42,313 nt of DNA, from the IMG/VR virus record IMGVR_UViG_3300042691_011096, positions 1 to 42,313 of that record, one strand, 5' to 3'. Every line of letters starts with the position of its first letter. Position 1 is the first letter of the stretch. The notes beneath the pieces are model-generated. The model had not been told where the DNA came from. It saw only the letters and a program-made list of their open reading frames with translations, and ran no database searches. The stretch comes from a virus. Shown in pieces: positions 8,331-16,311 of the stretch. The position numbers and the translations under genes were made by a program.

Positions 8331-8956
8331 CAGACTCTCCGGTAGTTGACACCCTCAGCAGGGATGTAGCCAAGGCCCTGACCAGCTCCCCGGTCATTGC
8401 CCCAAAGCAGGTTGTTGTTCAGCTGCCGCTCCTCATCCCTGATCAACATGGCGCGGGCGTACTCCTCGTCTTGGACGGTGTACGCGTAGATCGCGTTGCT
8501 GTTCAGGTAGCGGTCTGCATAGATCCGGGCGGCTCGGATCGTGATGTACTGCTGCGCTGCATGAGGCAGTTCATCCCAGGTCAGCCTGGTGACGATCCGG
8601 TCCACATACAGCGGTGACATGCCTGTCACCCCAAAATCAAACTTGCGTTGCAGCCTGTCGTACACACGGTTGCCCCGTGCCACGAACTGCATGTTGGGGT
8701 AACGGGCTGGTGAGAACTGGACCGACAACGCGCTGCTGCTGATGGGGAACTCATTGGTTGAGTTCATCTGCAGCGGCACATCGCTGTCGGTGTTCCACGA
8801 CCAGCCCTCCGCCTGGACATCACGTTCAACTTCACCCAGCACCTTGCGGGCTAGGGCGCTATCCGTGATCTCGTTGACGCTGATGTCACTGAGGCGATCA
8901 ATGGGCGCCTCCCCGATGACGGACAGCAGCGTGTTGATCGCCTCCAGTTCAGTCAT
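8330..8956 (-). CDS. Tail tubular protein A (T7 gp11-like)
   Basis: The sequence opens MTELEAINTLLSVIGEAPIDRL, characteristic of gp11 gatekeeper proteins. It continues with VERDVQAEGWSWNTD and a C-terminal helix with IRAARIYADRYLNS. At 208 residues it is close to T7 gp11 (196). It should form the dodecameric ring between portal and nozzle. Its stop and the tail tube B start share one base. Confidence 0.93.
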   Translation of the reverse strand: MTELEAINTLLSVIGEAPIDRLSDISVNEITDSALARKVLGEVERDVQAEGWSWNTDSDVPLQMNSTNEFPISSSALSVQFSPARYPNMQFVARGNRVYDRLQRKFDFGVTGMSPLYVDRIVTRLTWDELPHAAQQYITIRAARIYADRYLNSNAIYAYTVQDEEYARAMLIRDEERQLNNNLLWGNDRGAGQGLGYIPAEGVNYRRV

Positions 8957-9441
8957 CAGCTCACTCGCAGCAGTACGTCATCGGCAGTGCCAGCGACGGT
9001 GGAGGTCACGCGCACCACGTCACCAGCTCGGTAGCCAGTACCTGCAGCATTCACAGCAGCAGAGGCAAACACACCGCTGCTGGCGGTCAGGTTCACAGTC
9101 AGGCCACTGCCGCTGCCGCCGGTGGTCGCGGCTGCTGTCTTGTTGGTGGCGCCACTGGTGCCGTTGTTGATCACAGCCACCGCGCTTGCGGTGATCGCTG
9201 CACCGGGCACGCCGCCATTGGCTTGCCAGCCGCCGGGGCCAACAATGCCATTCACGCCGGTCACTCGATACACCTGGGCGGTGGTCGCAGAACCATCGGC
9301 GCGGGTGCCGGTAGCCAAGCCTGCGGCCAGGGTCACTACCGCTTGAGGGCCAAGAGGATCAATGGACTGTTGATCTTGCCAGTTCCAATCCAGTGCAGTG
9401 ACTGTGCTGGGTGGATTAATTGTGGTGATTGTCGTTGCCAT
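8956..9441 (-). CDS. Small virion-associated protein between capsid and tail tube A
   Basis: The ATG at 9441 gives 161 residues starting MATTITTINPPSTVT. Longer frames (ATG at 9468 or within the hairpin) would read through the terminator. The C-terminal half is Gly/Ala/Thr-rich with AAGTGYRAGDVVRVTST, a beta pattern seen in decoration or fibre-like proteins. Position suggests a head decoration or adaptor component. It lies right after an intrinsic terminator and has no good Shine-Dalgarno sequence, so expression should depend on read-through and coupling. Confidence 0.7.
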   Translation of the reverse strand: MATTITTINPPSTVTALDWNWQDQQSIDPLGPQAVVTLAAGLATGTRADGSATTAQVYRVTGVNGIVGPGGWQANGGVPGAAITASAVAVINNGTSGATNKTAAATTGGSGSGLTVNLTASSGVFASAAVNAAGTGYRAGDVVRVTSTVAGTADDVLLRVS

Positions 9442-9442
9442 G

Positions 9443-9466
9443 AAAAAAGGGGGCATCGCTGCCCCC
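9443..9466 (-). terminator. Rho-independent terminator after the capsid gene
   Basis: Reading the minus strand, GGGGGC (9466-9461), loop AGCGAT, GCCCCC (9454-9449), then six T (9448-9443). This is the place of the T7 late terminator between genes 10 and 11, which lets the capsid protein be made in excess. The T-tract touches the start codon of the next gene. Confidence 0.92.
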
Positions 9467-9490
9467 ATCCTGCCAACAACTTGACCGAAC

Positions 9491-10528
9491 TCAACCGTTG
9501 TGGATTTCAACCACAGCTTCAGGACGCAGGGGACCTGCGCCATAAGCCATCTTGGACACCATCAGGGTGGCCTGGTGAGTCACGTTGTAGTCGTTGCCGG
9601 TCATCTGCATGGTCAGATCACGCAGCTTCACGACACCAACTGCGCCCTTCTGGAACGCAAGCATCTTGGTGGTGCTCATGTTTACGGAAGACAGCACGGT
9701 GTCCACGCCACCGAAGGTGTAGCCCTGCTCGCCGGTGGGAGCAGTGACGTTGCCTTGCTGGATGTGGTTGCTGCTCAGGATGTTGAAGCCAGCCAGCTTG
9801 GAGATTTGGCCAGTGGCATAGCTGCCGTTGGCGCCAGGCTGGTTGAAGTCGAAGTTCACAGCACGGCTGGACTGGATCAGCGTGTAGTAAACGTCGGGCG
9901 AGCAGACCAGGACGCGGCCATCAGCAGGGATGTCCTTCTGATCCAGCGCCTGAGCAGCGGCAAACACCGAAGCAACAAGGTCATCCGGGGTAGGAGTGGC
10001 CTTGTTGATGTTGATGCGGGTGCCGACGCGGTACGGATCGTCAGGGGACAGACCCGAGGGCAGGTTGGCGGTGAGGTCGCTGGTGCTGGTGCGAGCAGCC
10101 AGGGTCAACACGCGAGCCAGGCGCTTGTCATAGCTCCGGGCCATGGCCCGTCCCAGCTCAACCGAGTAGATCGAGCGAATGTCGTAGTGATTCTTGGCCT
10201 CGTCGAGGTCAAAGATCGAAGCATCTGCAATCAGCAGATCATCAATCTTGATCACCACTTCGTTCTGGGCCATGTTGCCCTGACCGGTGAGCATTTCACC
10301 GGGGGTCATGTACCGAGACTTGAAACGCCCTGTCACTGGGAACTGGGCGCTTTTGCCGTTTTGGATGGTCCGGGTTTGCACCAGGCCATCAAAGATGCAG
10401 TTCCGCTCAAAGCTGGTCAGAACCTCTCCTGAAAAGACCTTCAGGAAAAGTGCGTTGTCTTGTGTCCACGTGCCCGTGGTGTTGTTAATGGCACCAGGCC
10501 GTGAAAGTGTTGCGTCAGGTGCGGGCAT
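9491..10528 (-). CDS. Major capsid protein (T7 gp10-like)
   Basis: A protein of 345 residues (T7 gp10A 344) in the expected place between scaffold and tail genes. The pattern LFLKVFSGEVLTSFERNCIF, followed by FPVTGRFKSRYMTPGE and later KMLAFQKGAVGVVKLRD, is typical of T7-like HK97-fold capsid proteins. GGAGC(A) lies upstream of the ATG as ribosome binding site. The 143 nt leader to the scaffold gene holds a long perfect hairpin, and a terminator follows the gene, fitting very high expression. Confidence 0.95.
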   Translation of the reverse strand: MPAPDATLSRPGAINNTTGTWTQDNALFLKVFSGEVLTSFERNCIFDGLVQTRTIQNGKSAQFPVTGRFKSRYMTPGEMLTGQGNMAQNEVVIKIDDLLIADASIFDLDEAKNHYDIRSIYSVELGRAMARSYDKRLARVLTLAARTSTSDLTANLPSGLSPDDPYRVGTRININKATPTPDDLVASVFAAAQALDQKDIPADGRVLVCSPDVYYTLIQSSRAVNFDFNQPGANGSYATGQISKLAGFNILSSNHIQQGNVTAPTGEQGYTFGGVDTVLSSVNMSTTKMLAFQKGAVGVVKLRDLTMQMTGNDYNVTHQATLMVSKMAYGAGPLRPEAVVEIHNG

Positions 10529-10628
10529 GATGTTGCTCCTAGCTGATGGAAGGTGTGCGGCTGATTAACCACTGAGGCGTCTCGCCTTCACCAACGTCGC
10601 GTCTCTGGGGTGTCGGCGCACCGGCCCA

Positions 10629-10660
10629 GGAGCAGATCACTTGGTTGGTTGATCTGCTCC
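10629..10660 (-). promoter_or_regulatory. 11-bp perfect hairpin in the capsid leader
   Basis: GGAGCAGATCA (10629-10639) and TGATCTGCTCC (10650-10660) form a perfect stem with a ten-base loop. No T-run follows on the minus strand, so it is not a terminator for the scaffold transcript. A sequence CTATAAATGG lies just upstream on the minus strand and could belong to a phage promoter. An RNase III-type processing site or a stabilising 5' hairpin for capsid mRNA is plausible. Confidence 0.6.
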
Positions 10661-10671
10661 ATTTATAGCCC

Positions 10672-11382
10672 CTAACGCTGGAATCCGAAAATGGAATCCG
10701 GTGATGCAGCTATACGCCGCTCCACCTCTTGTCGATACCCAGAGTCCTTTTCATAACGCGGGTCGGCCATTGCCTCTGTCACTTGGTAACGAGAGCTGTA
10801 GCCACGTACTTCATTCGCAGGAGCACGTCCCCCGGTCAACTTGGGTTCGTACCCGTTCTGCATCATGTAGTCGTACTGCAGGCCCTTGAGACTGTTGATG
10901 ATTGCAGCCTGATCCCCGGAGGCAAGCGCAGTGTTGTACGCTTCCGTCCGCTCAGGCGGCAGGTTGTTTACAGCCCAAGCGGATAGGCGTTGATACTCAG
11001 CCTCGCCGCCGGCCTGCTCAAGGACTGAGGTGCGGATGGCGGCGGCGGCGGCTGGGTCAATCCCCCCTTGATCAGCACCATCCTCGGAGCCGCTGTCGTC
11101 TCCGTCGTACTGATCAGCCTCTTGCTGCTGGGGTGCGGGATCACCTGGCTGCTGTCCATTCTTGACGCGGCTGTACTCCCTCTGCAGGTTCTGATACGCC
11201 TGGGCAAGATCATCGACTGACTGGTATTTCCCCAGAATCAGCCCTTGCCCTTGCGCTCCAGCCTGCTCGTCGTATAGCTCGGCCCTTGCGGCTTCGACCT
11301 TGGCTGACTCTTCGGCAACAGCACTCTGTTCAGAGGGGCTGCCGGAGTCACCCGTGAATGCAACCTCAGACATTGAAACCAT
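10672..11382 (-). CDS. Scaffolding / capsid assembly protein (T7 gp9-like)
   Basis: An acidic, Gln/Asp-rich helical protein (236 aa from ATG 11382, 233 from ATG 11373) between portal and capsid, the gp9 position. It holds LILGKYQSVDDLAQAYQNLQREYS, a pattern common in phage scaffolds, a disordered acidic middle, and a basic C-terminal end (YRQEVERRIAASPDSIFGFQR) that would bind the shell. It guides procapsid assembly and is absent from mature virions in T7. Confidence 0.9.
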   Translation of the reverse strand: MVSMSEVAFTGDSGSPSEQSAVAEESAKVEAARAELYDEQAGAQGQGLILGKYQSVDDLAQAYQNLQREYSRVKNGQQPGDPAPQQQEADQYDGDDSGSEDGADQGGIDPAAAAAIRTSVLEQAGGEAEYQRLSAWAVNNLPPERTEAYNTALASGDQAAIINSLKGLQYDYMMQNGYEPKLTGGRAPANEVRGYSSRYQVTEAMADPRYEKDSGYRQEVERRIAASPDSIFGFQR

Positions 11383-11626
11383 CCTGGATGATCATGTGAC
11401 CGCCATCAGGCAGGGGCTGCACGTGCATCCCCTTGCCTGGTGTCAAGGTTTTGTCACTAGGAGTTGAGGCTTCAGACTGCGACTGCTCCTTGATCAGCTC
11501 CGACAGCTGTTCCTCCGCTGGGTTGCGGCGTCGCCGTTGCTCCACTCTGGATCGCTCCTTGTGCGAGTTGTTGTGCCAACATAGCCTGCTGTTGTTGTGC
11601 TTGCTCAGCCTGTAGTTCCTGGTCAT
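11366..11626 (-). CDS. Overlapping frame between portal and scaffold, uncertain
   Basis: This frame overlaps the portal 3' end in another frame and ends just inside the scaffold start. Its last third (GKGMHVQPLPDGGHMIIQDG) covers the ~90 nt between portal stop and scaffold start and looks protein-like. A start could be the ATG inside that stretch, preceded by AAGGGG, giving only 19 residues, or an earlier codon. It could also be a frameshift extension of the portal. I cannot decide between these. Confidence 0.35.
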   Translation of the reverse strand: MTRNYRLSKHNNSRLCWHNNSHKERSRVEQRRRRNPAEEQLSELIKEQSQSEASTPSDKTLTPGKGMHVQPLPDGGHMIIQDGFNV

Positions 11627-13067
11627 TCTTCACCAGGCCAGCAGTGTCAATGCCGTCCGCCGCAGCGAAACGACGGATCAACTCACTGGGGTTGATGTAC
11701 TGCAGAAACTGCTCAGGGCCAATCGATGCCGCAACTGTCTGCAGGAAGGTGGTCAGTCGCTGCTTGTCATTGCCGCGGCCAATCGCCTCAAGGCCGGTAG
11801 TCACTTGAGGCTCGACCAATCCCTTAGGCACCGGAGGGATGTCTCCCTCTCGCTCCATTAGGTGCATCACCCTGCGGATCAAGGGCAGCTGCAATTCTGC
11901 GCTGAGCATGGAGTAAACCCCGGCGAGACCACGTTCCAAAGACTCGGCCATCAGCCTGATCTCTTCGGCAGTCACGCGCTCCGCGTCACGTTGGATTGCC
12001 TCATCAGCAAGGAACGTGTAGCTCAGTCTGCGCTCCAGTAACTGCATGGCCTGCAGGGCAACCGACATGTCGGATGACTTCTGCACCTGCAGCGCTTCCA
12101 CGTCAGCAGCGTTGCCGGCAACGATGGCTCCGTTCTCAGCTCGGGCCAGCACGTCGGCCCTGGTGGTGCCATTGGGATTGACCAGGAACAACGCCTTGGC
12201 GCTGATCAGCGCACCCTGGACCACCGCCTTGCTCAGCGATTCCAAGCTCTGAAGATCACCCAGCACCTCCTCGACCAAGCCCCGCCCATAGCTCTCTCCG
12301 GCCACCTTTCGGAGCCTGAGGACCACCCAGGGGCTGGTCTCGATAGAGCTGAAACCAGCGGTGCCGGCCAGCTTCTCGCCGTCGTACTCCTGATACCACT
12401 CAACCCGATCACGCTGTGGATCGATGTTGATGTGGGTGTACACGTCCTCCCGGTCATCGCTCTCTTCCTTGCTTTCGCCAGGCTCCCTGGGCTCACGCCT
12501 TGGCATGTAGCGCTCGGCCACCTGCTCACGCACAACGATCTCGGTGACGTTCCCCTCGGGGTCACGATCAACGCAGAAGGAGCGCAGGGTGTGCATGCGA
12601 ATCGACTCGGCGCCGATGTACAGCAGGGCGTTGCCGCCAACGATCAGGTGCTTGACGGCCTCGAACAGGGCAGAGCGTGCCTGGAGTTGATCAAGGCGAC
12701 GCAGCACCTGTCGTTCCAGATCAGACAGAGCCTGGTCCAACTGGCTGAGCAGTTGCTCCTCTTGCCCGCCGCGTTGCTCCAGATACTGCTGGACCTTCCC
12801 CTTATCGATGGTCAACCGAAAGAAGGGTTGACTCGGAGGCATGAGAGCAAGAAGCAGCTTGGCGCTGAGACTGCTGACGCCCCTGGCGCCCGCCCCTTGG
12901 TACAGGCTGGGGATGCTGTTGTACCGGCTGCCAGCCCAGCTGTCGTTCTGATCTGATTCAGGGATCAGCGTTGGGATGGTCAGCTTGCTGGCATCAATCG
13001 CACGCCGGAGGTAGAGACTCCGGTACGGCTCAAGATCCTTCCACCGTGATTGAGCAGTGTTGTTCAT
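11472..13067 (-). CDS. Portal / head-tail connector (T7 gp8-like)
   Basis: 531 residues (T7 gp8 536). The N-terminus (RWKDLEPYRSLYLRRAIDASKLTIPTL) and the pattern GARGVSSLSAKLLLALMPPSQPFFRL are hallmarks of T7-family portals. It forms the dodecameric DNA gate of the head. A Gln-rich C-terminus follows NPSELIRRFAAADGID. The first 4 nt overlap the end of the Gly-rich virion gene (ATGA). Confidence 0.95.
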   Translation of the reverse strand: MNNTAQSRWKDLEPYRSLYLRRAIDASKLTIPTLIPESDQNDSWAGSRYNSIPSLYQGAGARGVSSLSAKLLLALMPPSQPFFRLTIDKGKVQQYLEQRGGQEEQLLSQLDQALSDLERQVLRRLDQLQARSALFEAVKHLIVGGNALLYIGAESIRMHTLRSFCVDRDPEGNVTEIVVREQVAERYMPRREPREPGESKEESDDREDVYTHINIDPQRDRVEWYQEYDGEKLAGTAGFSSIETSPWVVLRLRKVAGESYGRGLVEEVLGDLQSLESLSKAVVQGALISAKALFLVNPNGTTRADVLARAENGAIVAGNAADVEALQVQKSSDMSVALQAMQLLERRLSYTFLADEAIQRDAERVTAEEIRLMAESLERGLAGVYSMLSAELQLPLIRRVMHLMEREGDIPPVPKGLVEPQVTTGLEAIGRGNDKQRLTTFLQTVAASIGPEQFLQYINPSELIRRFAAADGIDTAGLVKNDQELQAEQAQQQQAMLAQQLAQGAIQSGATATPQPSGGTAVGADQGAVAV

Positions 13068-14224
13068 GCGATTTGCAGACCGGCGAGGTAAGGCGAAACG
13101 GAGCTAGCTGGCGAGAGCATGGTGAGGCTGGACAGCAGGTTGGTGTCCTCCTGTTTCCTGTTGCTGCCGTAGGTGAGGTTGGAAGCGGTGGGCTCCATGT
13201 TCGGGACATATGCCCGAGCCAGAGCCTCGGCTTGCCGGCGCTGCTCCTCGTAGGCGGATTGCGCGGCAGCTGCCTGTTGCTGCTGCATTTGATTGGCCTG
13301 CTGGAACTGCTGTTCCTGCTGCATCATCAAGCCCTGCAGTCCAGCGATCTGTTCATCGGCTGAGCTTTGAGTTGCAGCAAGCTGATCATTGAACGTCGCC
13401 ATGATGTCGGCAACGTTCTGATCATTCCTTGTTTGGAGGTCTGTGATCTGCTGGGCGAGAATTCCCTGCCCAGAGGTCAACGTGTCGATCGTAGTTTGAG
13501 CCCAATCCTTGTAGGCATCGAACTGCCTATCGATGTAGCCCTGGGTGCCCTGTCTGCCACCACCACCACCACCGCCGCCAGCGCCGCCGCCAGCGCCACC
13601 TGCGCCACCACCGCCCATTCCGCCACCCGCGGCTGCACCACCGGCCCCGCCACTCACGCCGCCAATAGCGGTGTTGCGTGGCAGGACGATGGGGTTGTAG
13701 GTGGTACTGGCTGGCGTGTAGGTGCCACCTCCGTTGACTGTGCTTGTATCGCGTGCCGGCGTGGTGGTGGTGCTGTAGCCGGCATAGGCAGTGCCGGGAT
13801 TCATCCGCAAGCCTTGCAGTGCCTGCAGTTGAGTTAGCGCTTGGGCTGTCCTGTCGTTGACCCCAATGGGAATAGGGGTGTTCCCAATGCTGGTGTTGAG
13901 GTTGCTGAGATTGGGGCCAGCCTTCCCACTGTTGAACTGGTTGACCAGGCCAGACCCAAGGGCAACCCCTTTGTCTTGAGCCTTGGCCATGACCTGGGCC
14001 ACGGTCTTGTCCTGGGCCTTGGCGATGCTTGCGGCTTCGCTCTTGGAGAGAACGTTGCCCGCAGCAGCTACTGATGCAACTGTGGCCGAAGCCCTAGATG
14101 CACCCATCGGGTTTGGCCCGGCGTTGGTTTGAGTTGGCTTCCCGCCACCACCGCCACCGCCACCACCGGATGAAGCTCTGGATCCACCACCTTTGCGGTT
14201 GTATTCAATGCGCCCTCTAGTCAT
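13064..14224 (-). CDS. Gly-rich putative virion-associated protein
   Basis: A 386-residue protein directly upstream of the portal. Two poly-glycine tracts are visible (residues ~19-28 and ~190-225) with Ala/Gly-rich linkers, then a Gln-rich helical region (MMQQEQQFQQANQMQQQQ). Low complexity prevents domain recognition. Cyanopodoviruses often have an extra structural gene here; a virion role is inferred from position. The Gly tract corresponds to a GC-rich triplet run at about 13556-13625 that may be unstable in length. Confidence 0.7.
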   Translation of the reverse strand: MTRGRIEYNRKGGGSRASSGGGGGGGGGKPTQTNAGPNPMGASRASATVASVAAAGNVLSKSEAASIAKAQDKTVAQVMAKAQDKGVALGSGLVNQFNSGKAGPNLSNLNTSIGNTPIPIGVNDRTAQALTQLQALQGLRMNPGTAYAGYSTTTTPARDTSTVNGGGTYTPASTTYNPIVLPRNTAIGGVSGGAGGAAAGGGMGGGGAGGAGGGAGGGGGGGGRQGTQGYIDRQFDAYKDWAQTTIDTLTSGQGILAQQITDLQTRNDQNVADIMATFNDQLAATQSSADEQIAGLQGLMMQQEQQFQQANQMQQQQAAAAQSAYEEQRRQAEALARAYVPNMEPTASNLTYGSNRKQEDTNLLSSLTMLSPASSVSPYLAGLQIA

Positions 14225-14399
14225 CAGTGAGCCCCCTTAGAAAGCGAATGACAGATCTCTGACCAGAAGCGTACCGAATCTGATCAACAGAGTCATTTAG
14301 CTCAGGAGTTCTTTCAGGGAACAACTGATCAAGCGCATCCACCAGCTCATCATTCAGATGCCTGGCAATGATGCGCTTCAGCGTGTCGGGGGATTCCAT
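14217..14399 (-). CDS. Small hypothetical protein (60 aa)
   Basis: A helical, charged protein (MESPDTLKRIIARHLNDELVDALDQLF) overlapping the end of the exonuclease gene by 22 nt and the next gene by 8 nt. Similar small ORFs sit between the exonuclease and structural genes in T7-like cyanophages. No motif or membrane segment is seen. Confidence 0.65.
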   Translation of the reverse strand: MESPDTLKRIIARHLNDELVDALDQLFPERTPELNDSVDQIRYASGQRSVIRFLRGLTDD

Positions 14400-15214
14400 A
14401 GCTTGACCGTGTGGTTGCTGAAGTCATATTCGCCATGGCGCAAGACGCGAGCTAGTCGCGCTTGCTGCGTGGCGTAGTCGGATGCGTTGTGTAGATCAAG
14501 CTTTTTCTTGCTCTGTGCCTTCTCATACGCCCGAACAACCGCTTCCCAGCAATCCAGAGGTCGTGAGATGTCGAGCTCTTTGACGAGACGCGCTGCTCCG
14601 ACAGGCCCCAGGCCAGGGCAGCCTGGGATTCCATCGGTCGAGTCGCCCGATAGGTACTGCTGGTACGTGAAGCGTTCGGCGTGTTCTGGCGTGTTGGTCT
14701 GGATGACGTTGCCATTGACGCGTTGAACCACAAGTCCATCTTGATCCTCCACGTCTTGCCCCTCGTCCATCCAGATGTGGATGCCAGGGATTTGCATTAG
14801 GTCTTTGTCGCGTGCCGCGATGACAACAGGGTCATCCTGCGCCTCCGGCATGGTGGCGAAGATACCGATCAGGTCGTCCGCCTCGATCTGGTGGAAGCAG
14901 AACGCTGTCGGCTCCCCCATGACCTCCGCCTTCAGTTGCTTATAGCCAATGGGCTTGGGCTTGCCTTTGCGGTTGGCCTTGTAGCCGGGGTAGATCTCCT
15001 TGCGGAAGGCGCTGGCCTCGGTGAAGCAGTGCCACACATCGTCGAGGGTGATCTCGAACTGTGAGCACCAGGCCTCGACCTGCTGCCAGTACATCTCCCT
15101 GGCTTGGGGCAGCTCACTGTGCCGGGTCCACACGTCGTCACCCAGCTGCACCTCCACCTCGCTGGCTGCTGCAGCGCGGAACAGCAGCATGTCTGAGTCG
15201 AGGAGAATCCTCAC
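14378..15214 (-). CDS. 5'-3' exonuclease (T7 gp6-like)
   Basis: A flap/exonuclease-family protein of 278 residues. It has an N-terminal Asp motif (LLDSDMLLFRAA), FRKEIYPGYKANRKGK, the metal-binding EADDLIG and AARDKDLMQI motifs, and the helix-hairpin-like GDSTDGIPGCPGLGPVGAA. In T7 gp6 removes RNA primers and degrades host DNA. The gene that normally precedes it in T7-like phages, DNA polymerase, is missing; five small genes occupy the gap. Confidence 0.95.
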   Translation of the reverse strand: MRILLDSDMLLFRAAAASEVEVQLGDDVWTRHSELPQAREMYWQQVEAWCSQFEITLDDVWHCFTEASAFRKEIYPGYKANRKGKPKPIGYKQLKAEVMGEPTAFCFHQIEADDLIGIFATMPEAQDDPVVIAARDKDLMQIPGIHIWMDEGQDVEDQDGLVVQRVNGNVIQTNTPEHAERFTYQQYLSGDSTDGIPGCPGLGPVGAARLVKELDISRPLDCWEAVVRAYEKAQSKKKLDLHNASDYATQQARLARVLRHGEYDFSNHTVKLWNPPTR

Positions 15215-15471
15215 TTTGCGGCCCTCCCTTTACGGGGTGTGTCGTACACCTTGATCACCTTGGGGATGGTTGCTCTCCCGTTGGTGCCAGACACCCATTT
15301 CACGTCAACAACCTCCTCTCGCAACTGCCTGGTGTAGAAGCGGTGATCGCAATAGTGGCAGTGGCGACGCCTGATCAACTCTTCGCATGTGGTGTCAGCC
15401 TTGGTAAGGATGACCTTGGTGATCCAGGCCCCGCATGAGGGGCAGTCAGGTCCTGTAGCAGTTAGTCCCAT
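15211..15471 (-). CDS. NrdR-like zinc-ribbon protein
   Basis: 86 residues with CPSCG near the N-terminus, then RRRHCHYCDHRFYTRQ, the four-Cys ribbon pattern seen in NrdR-type repressors (CPxCG ... RRRxCxxCxxRF). The ATP-cone of true NrdR is absent, and the tail is basic. It probably binds nucleic acid, perhaps as a small replication or transcription factor. It overlaps the exonuclease start (ATGA) and so is co-translated with it. Confidence 0.7.
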   Translation of the reverse strand: MGLTATGPDCPSCGAWITKVILTKADTTCEELIRRRHCHYCDHRFYTRQLREEVVDVKWVSGTNGRATIPKVIKVYDTPRKGRAAK

Positions 15472-15713
15472 CAGCCAGCTCCTTCGTTGGAAAGGTGTTC
15501 TAAGTACATCCAGACAGGATCATCGGCATCAATTCCATGCTCGATGAACCATTGAGAAAGGTCATGCAGGCTGTAGAAAACAATCGACTGGTTGCCAACA
15601 CCACCGATGTACAGGTCACTCACCCCATCTCGGATGATGTGCTGTGCATGAACGGTGTCGCTAAGCCAGCTCTCTTCCACAGCCATCGGAGAGGAACTAG
15701 ACATTTGTTGCAT
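15471..15713 (-). CDS. Hypothetical protein (80 aa)
   Basis: I choose the ATG at 15713, or 15704 four codons in, over the longer frame from 15884. The upstream part would run inside the neighbouring gene and has shadow-like composition. The body (MAVEESWLSDTVHAQHIIRD ... FYSLHDLSQWFIEHGID) is acidic and soluble with no known motif. The stop abuts the zinc-ribbon gene start. Confidence 0.6.
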   Translation of the reverse strand: MQQMSSSSPMAVEESWLSDTVHAQHIIRDGVSDLYIGGVGNQSIVFYSLHDLSQWFIEHGIDADDPVWMYLEHLSNEGAG

Positions 15714-15987
15714 CTCTGAGCCGTTCCGCCACCCCATGTAGAGCAAGGGCAACGAGCTCCGCTCCCTTCTCCTGGCACTCGGTTGACCATTGATCAACCT
15801 CGTCGGCAATGACCTTGAGGGCTGCCGCCATGCGCACCGAATCAGATAGCGCATACCGCGAATCAGGAAACCAATAAGCGTCATTGCACCTTTGGATTAA
15901 CGGGATAGCTCCTAATGGTGTTTCTAAGGATTCCGGCTGCGACTCCGTAACCGTTCCAGAAGGCTTTGGCGAACGACGTTTGGGCAT
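15697..15987 (-). CDS. Hypothetical protein (96 aa)
   Basis: From the ATG at 15987 the product starts with a basic MPKRRSPKPSG stretch. A predicted helical part with CNDAYWFPDSRYALSDSV and IADEVDQWSTECQEKGAEL follows. An upstream in-frame ATG at 16032 would add 15 residues inside the preceding frame. Function unknown. Confidence 0.6.
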   Translation of the reverse strand: MPKRRSPKPSGTVTESQPESLETPLGAIPLIQRCNDAYWFPDSRYALSDSVRMAAALKVIADEVDQWSTECQEKGAELVALALHGVAERLRDATNV

Positions 15988-16228
15988 GATCAGGATTGGG
16001 TGCGTTGTTAAAGTTCTCAATGGCAAGGTCACACATCGTGTTGATGTATGAGCCCCAGATTCGGTACTCAGTGTCCGGGTCTAGCGGCGCACAGGAGTAG
16101 CCATAAGCAAGGAGATGTCTGACTCCGGGTACTTGGTCTTGGCGTACTGGATCGCTGCCGCTTTGGTCGGGGCTTTGATCAACTCCACCATCGGTTTGGC
16201 TGTCGGGAACTTGACTTGGATCTTCCAT
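15881..16228 (-). CDS. Hypothetical protein, start uncertain
   Basis: The C-terminal half (MCDLAIENFNNAPNPDHAQTS, FAKAFWNGYGVAAGILRNTI) looks like a real helical protein. The first ~50 codons lie inside the 16081-16311 gene in another frame and have a disordered, shadow-like composition, so translation probably begins later, perhaps at ATG 16036 (51 aa) or at a non-ATG codon. No motif recognised. Confidence 0.5.
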   Translation of the reverse strand: MEDPSQVPDSQTDGGVDQSPDQSGSDPVRQDQVPGVRHLLAYGYSCAPLDPDTEYRIWGSYINTMCDLAIENFNNAPNPDHAQTSFAKAFWNGYGVAAGILRNTIRSYPVNPKVQ

Positions 16229-16311
16229 AGGGGGTGCTTTGGGTCATCGGAAAAAGTGCGGCCGCGGTTGATTGGGTTGTACCCCTCCGCGCTGACGATG
16301 GAGCTACGCAT
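16081..16311 (-). CDS. Hypothetical protein (76 aa) after primase-helicase
   Basis: The ATG overlaps the end of the primase-helicase gene by 8 nt. The product has a small alpha-beta pattern (WKIQVKFPTAKPMVELIKA, KAAAIQYAKTKYPESDISLL), suggesting a folded small domain. It stands where DNA polymerase would be expected but is far too short to be one. Confidence 0.65.
   Translation of the reverse strand: MRSSIVSAEGYNPINRGRTFSDDPKHPLWKIQVKFPTAKPMVELIKAPTKAAAIQYAKTKYPESDISLLMATPVRR

Noticed and set aside
13556-13625. GGT/GGC triplet run as an independent repeat element
   Set aside because: It codes poly-glycine in frame in the 386-residue virion protein and needs no other explanation.
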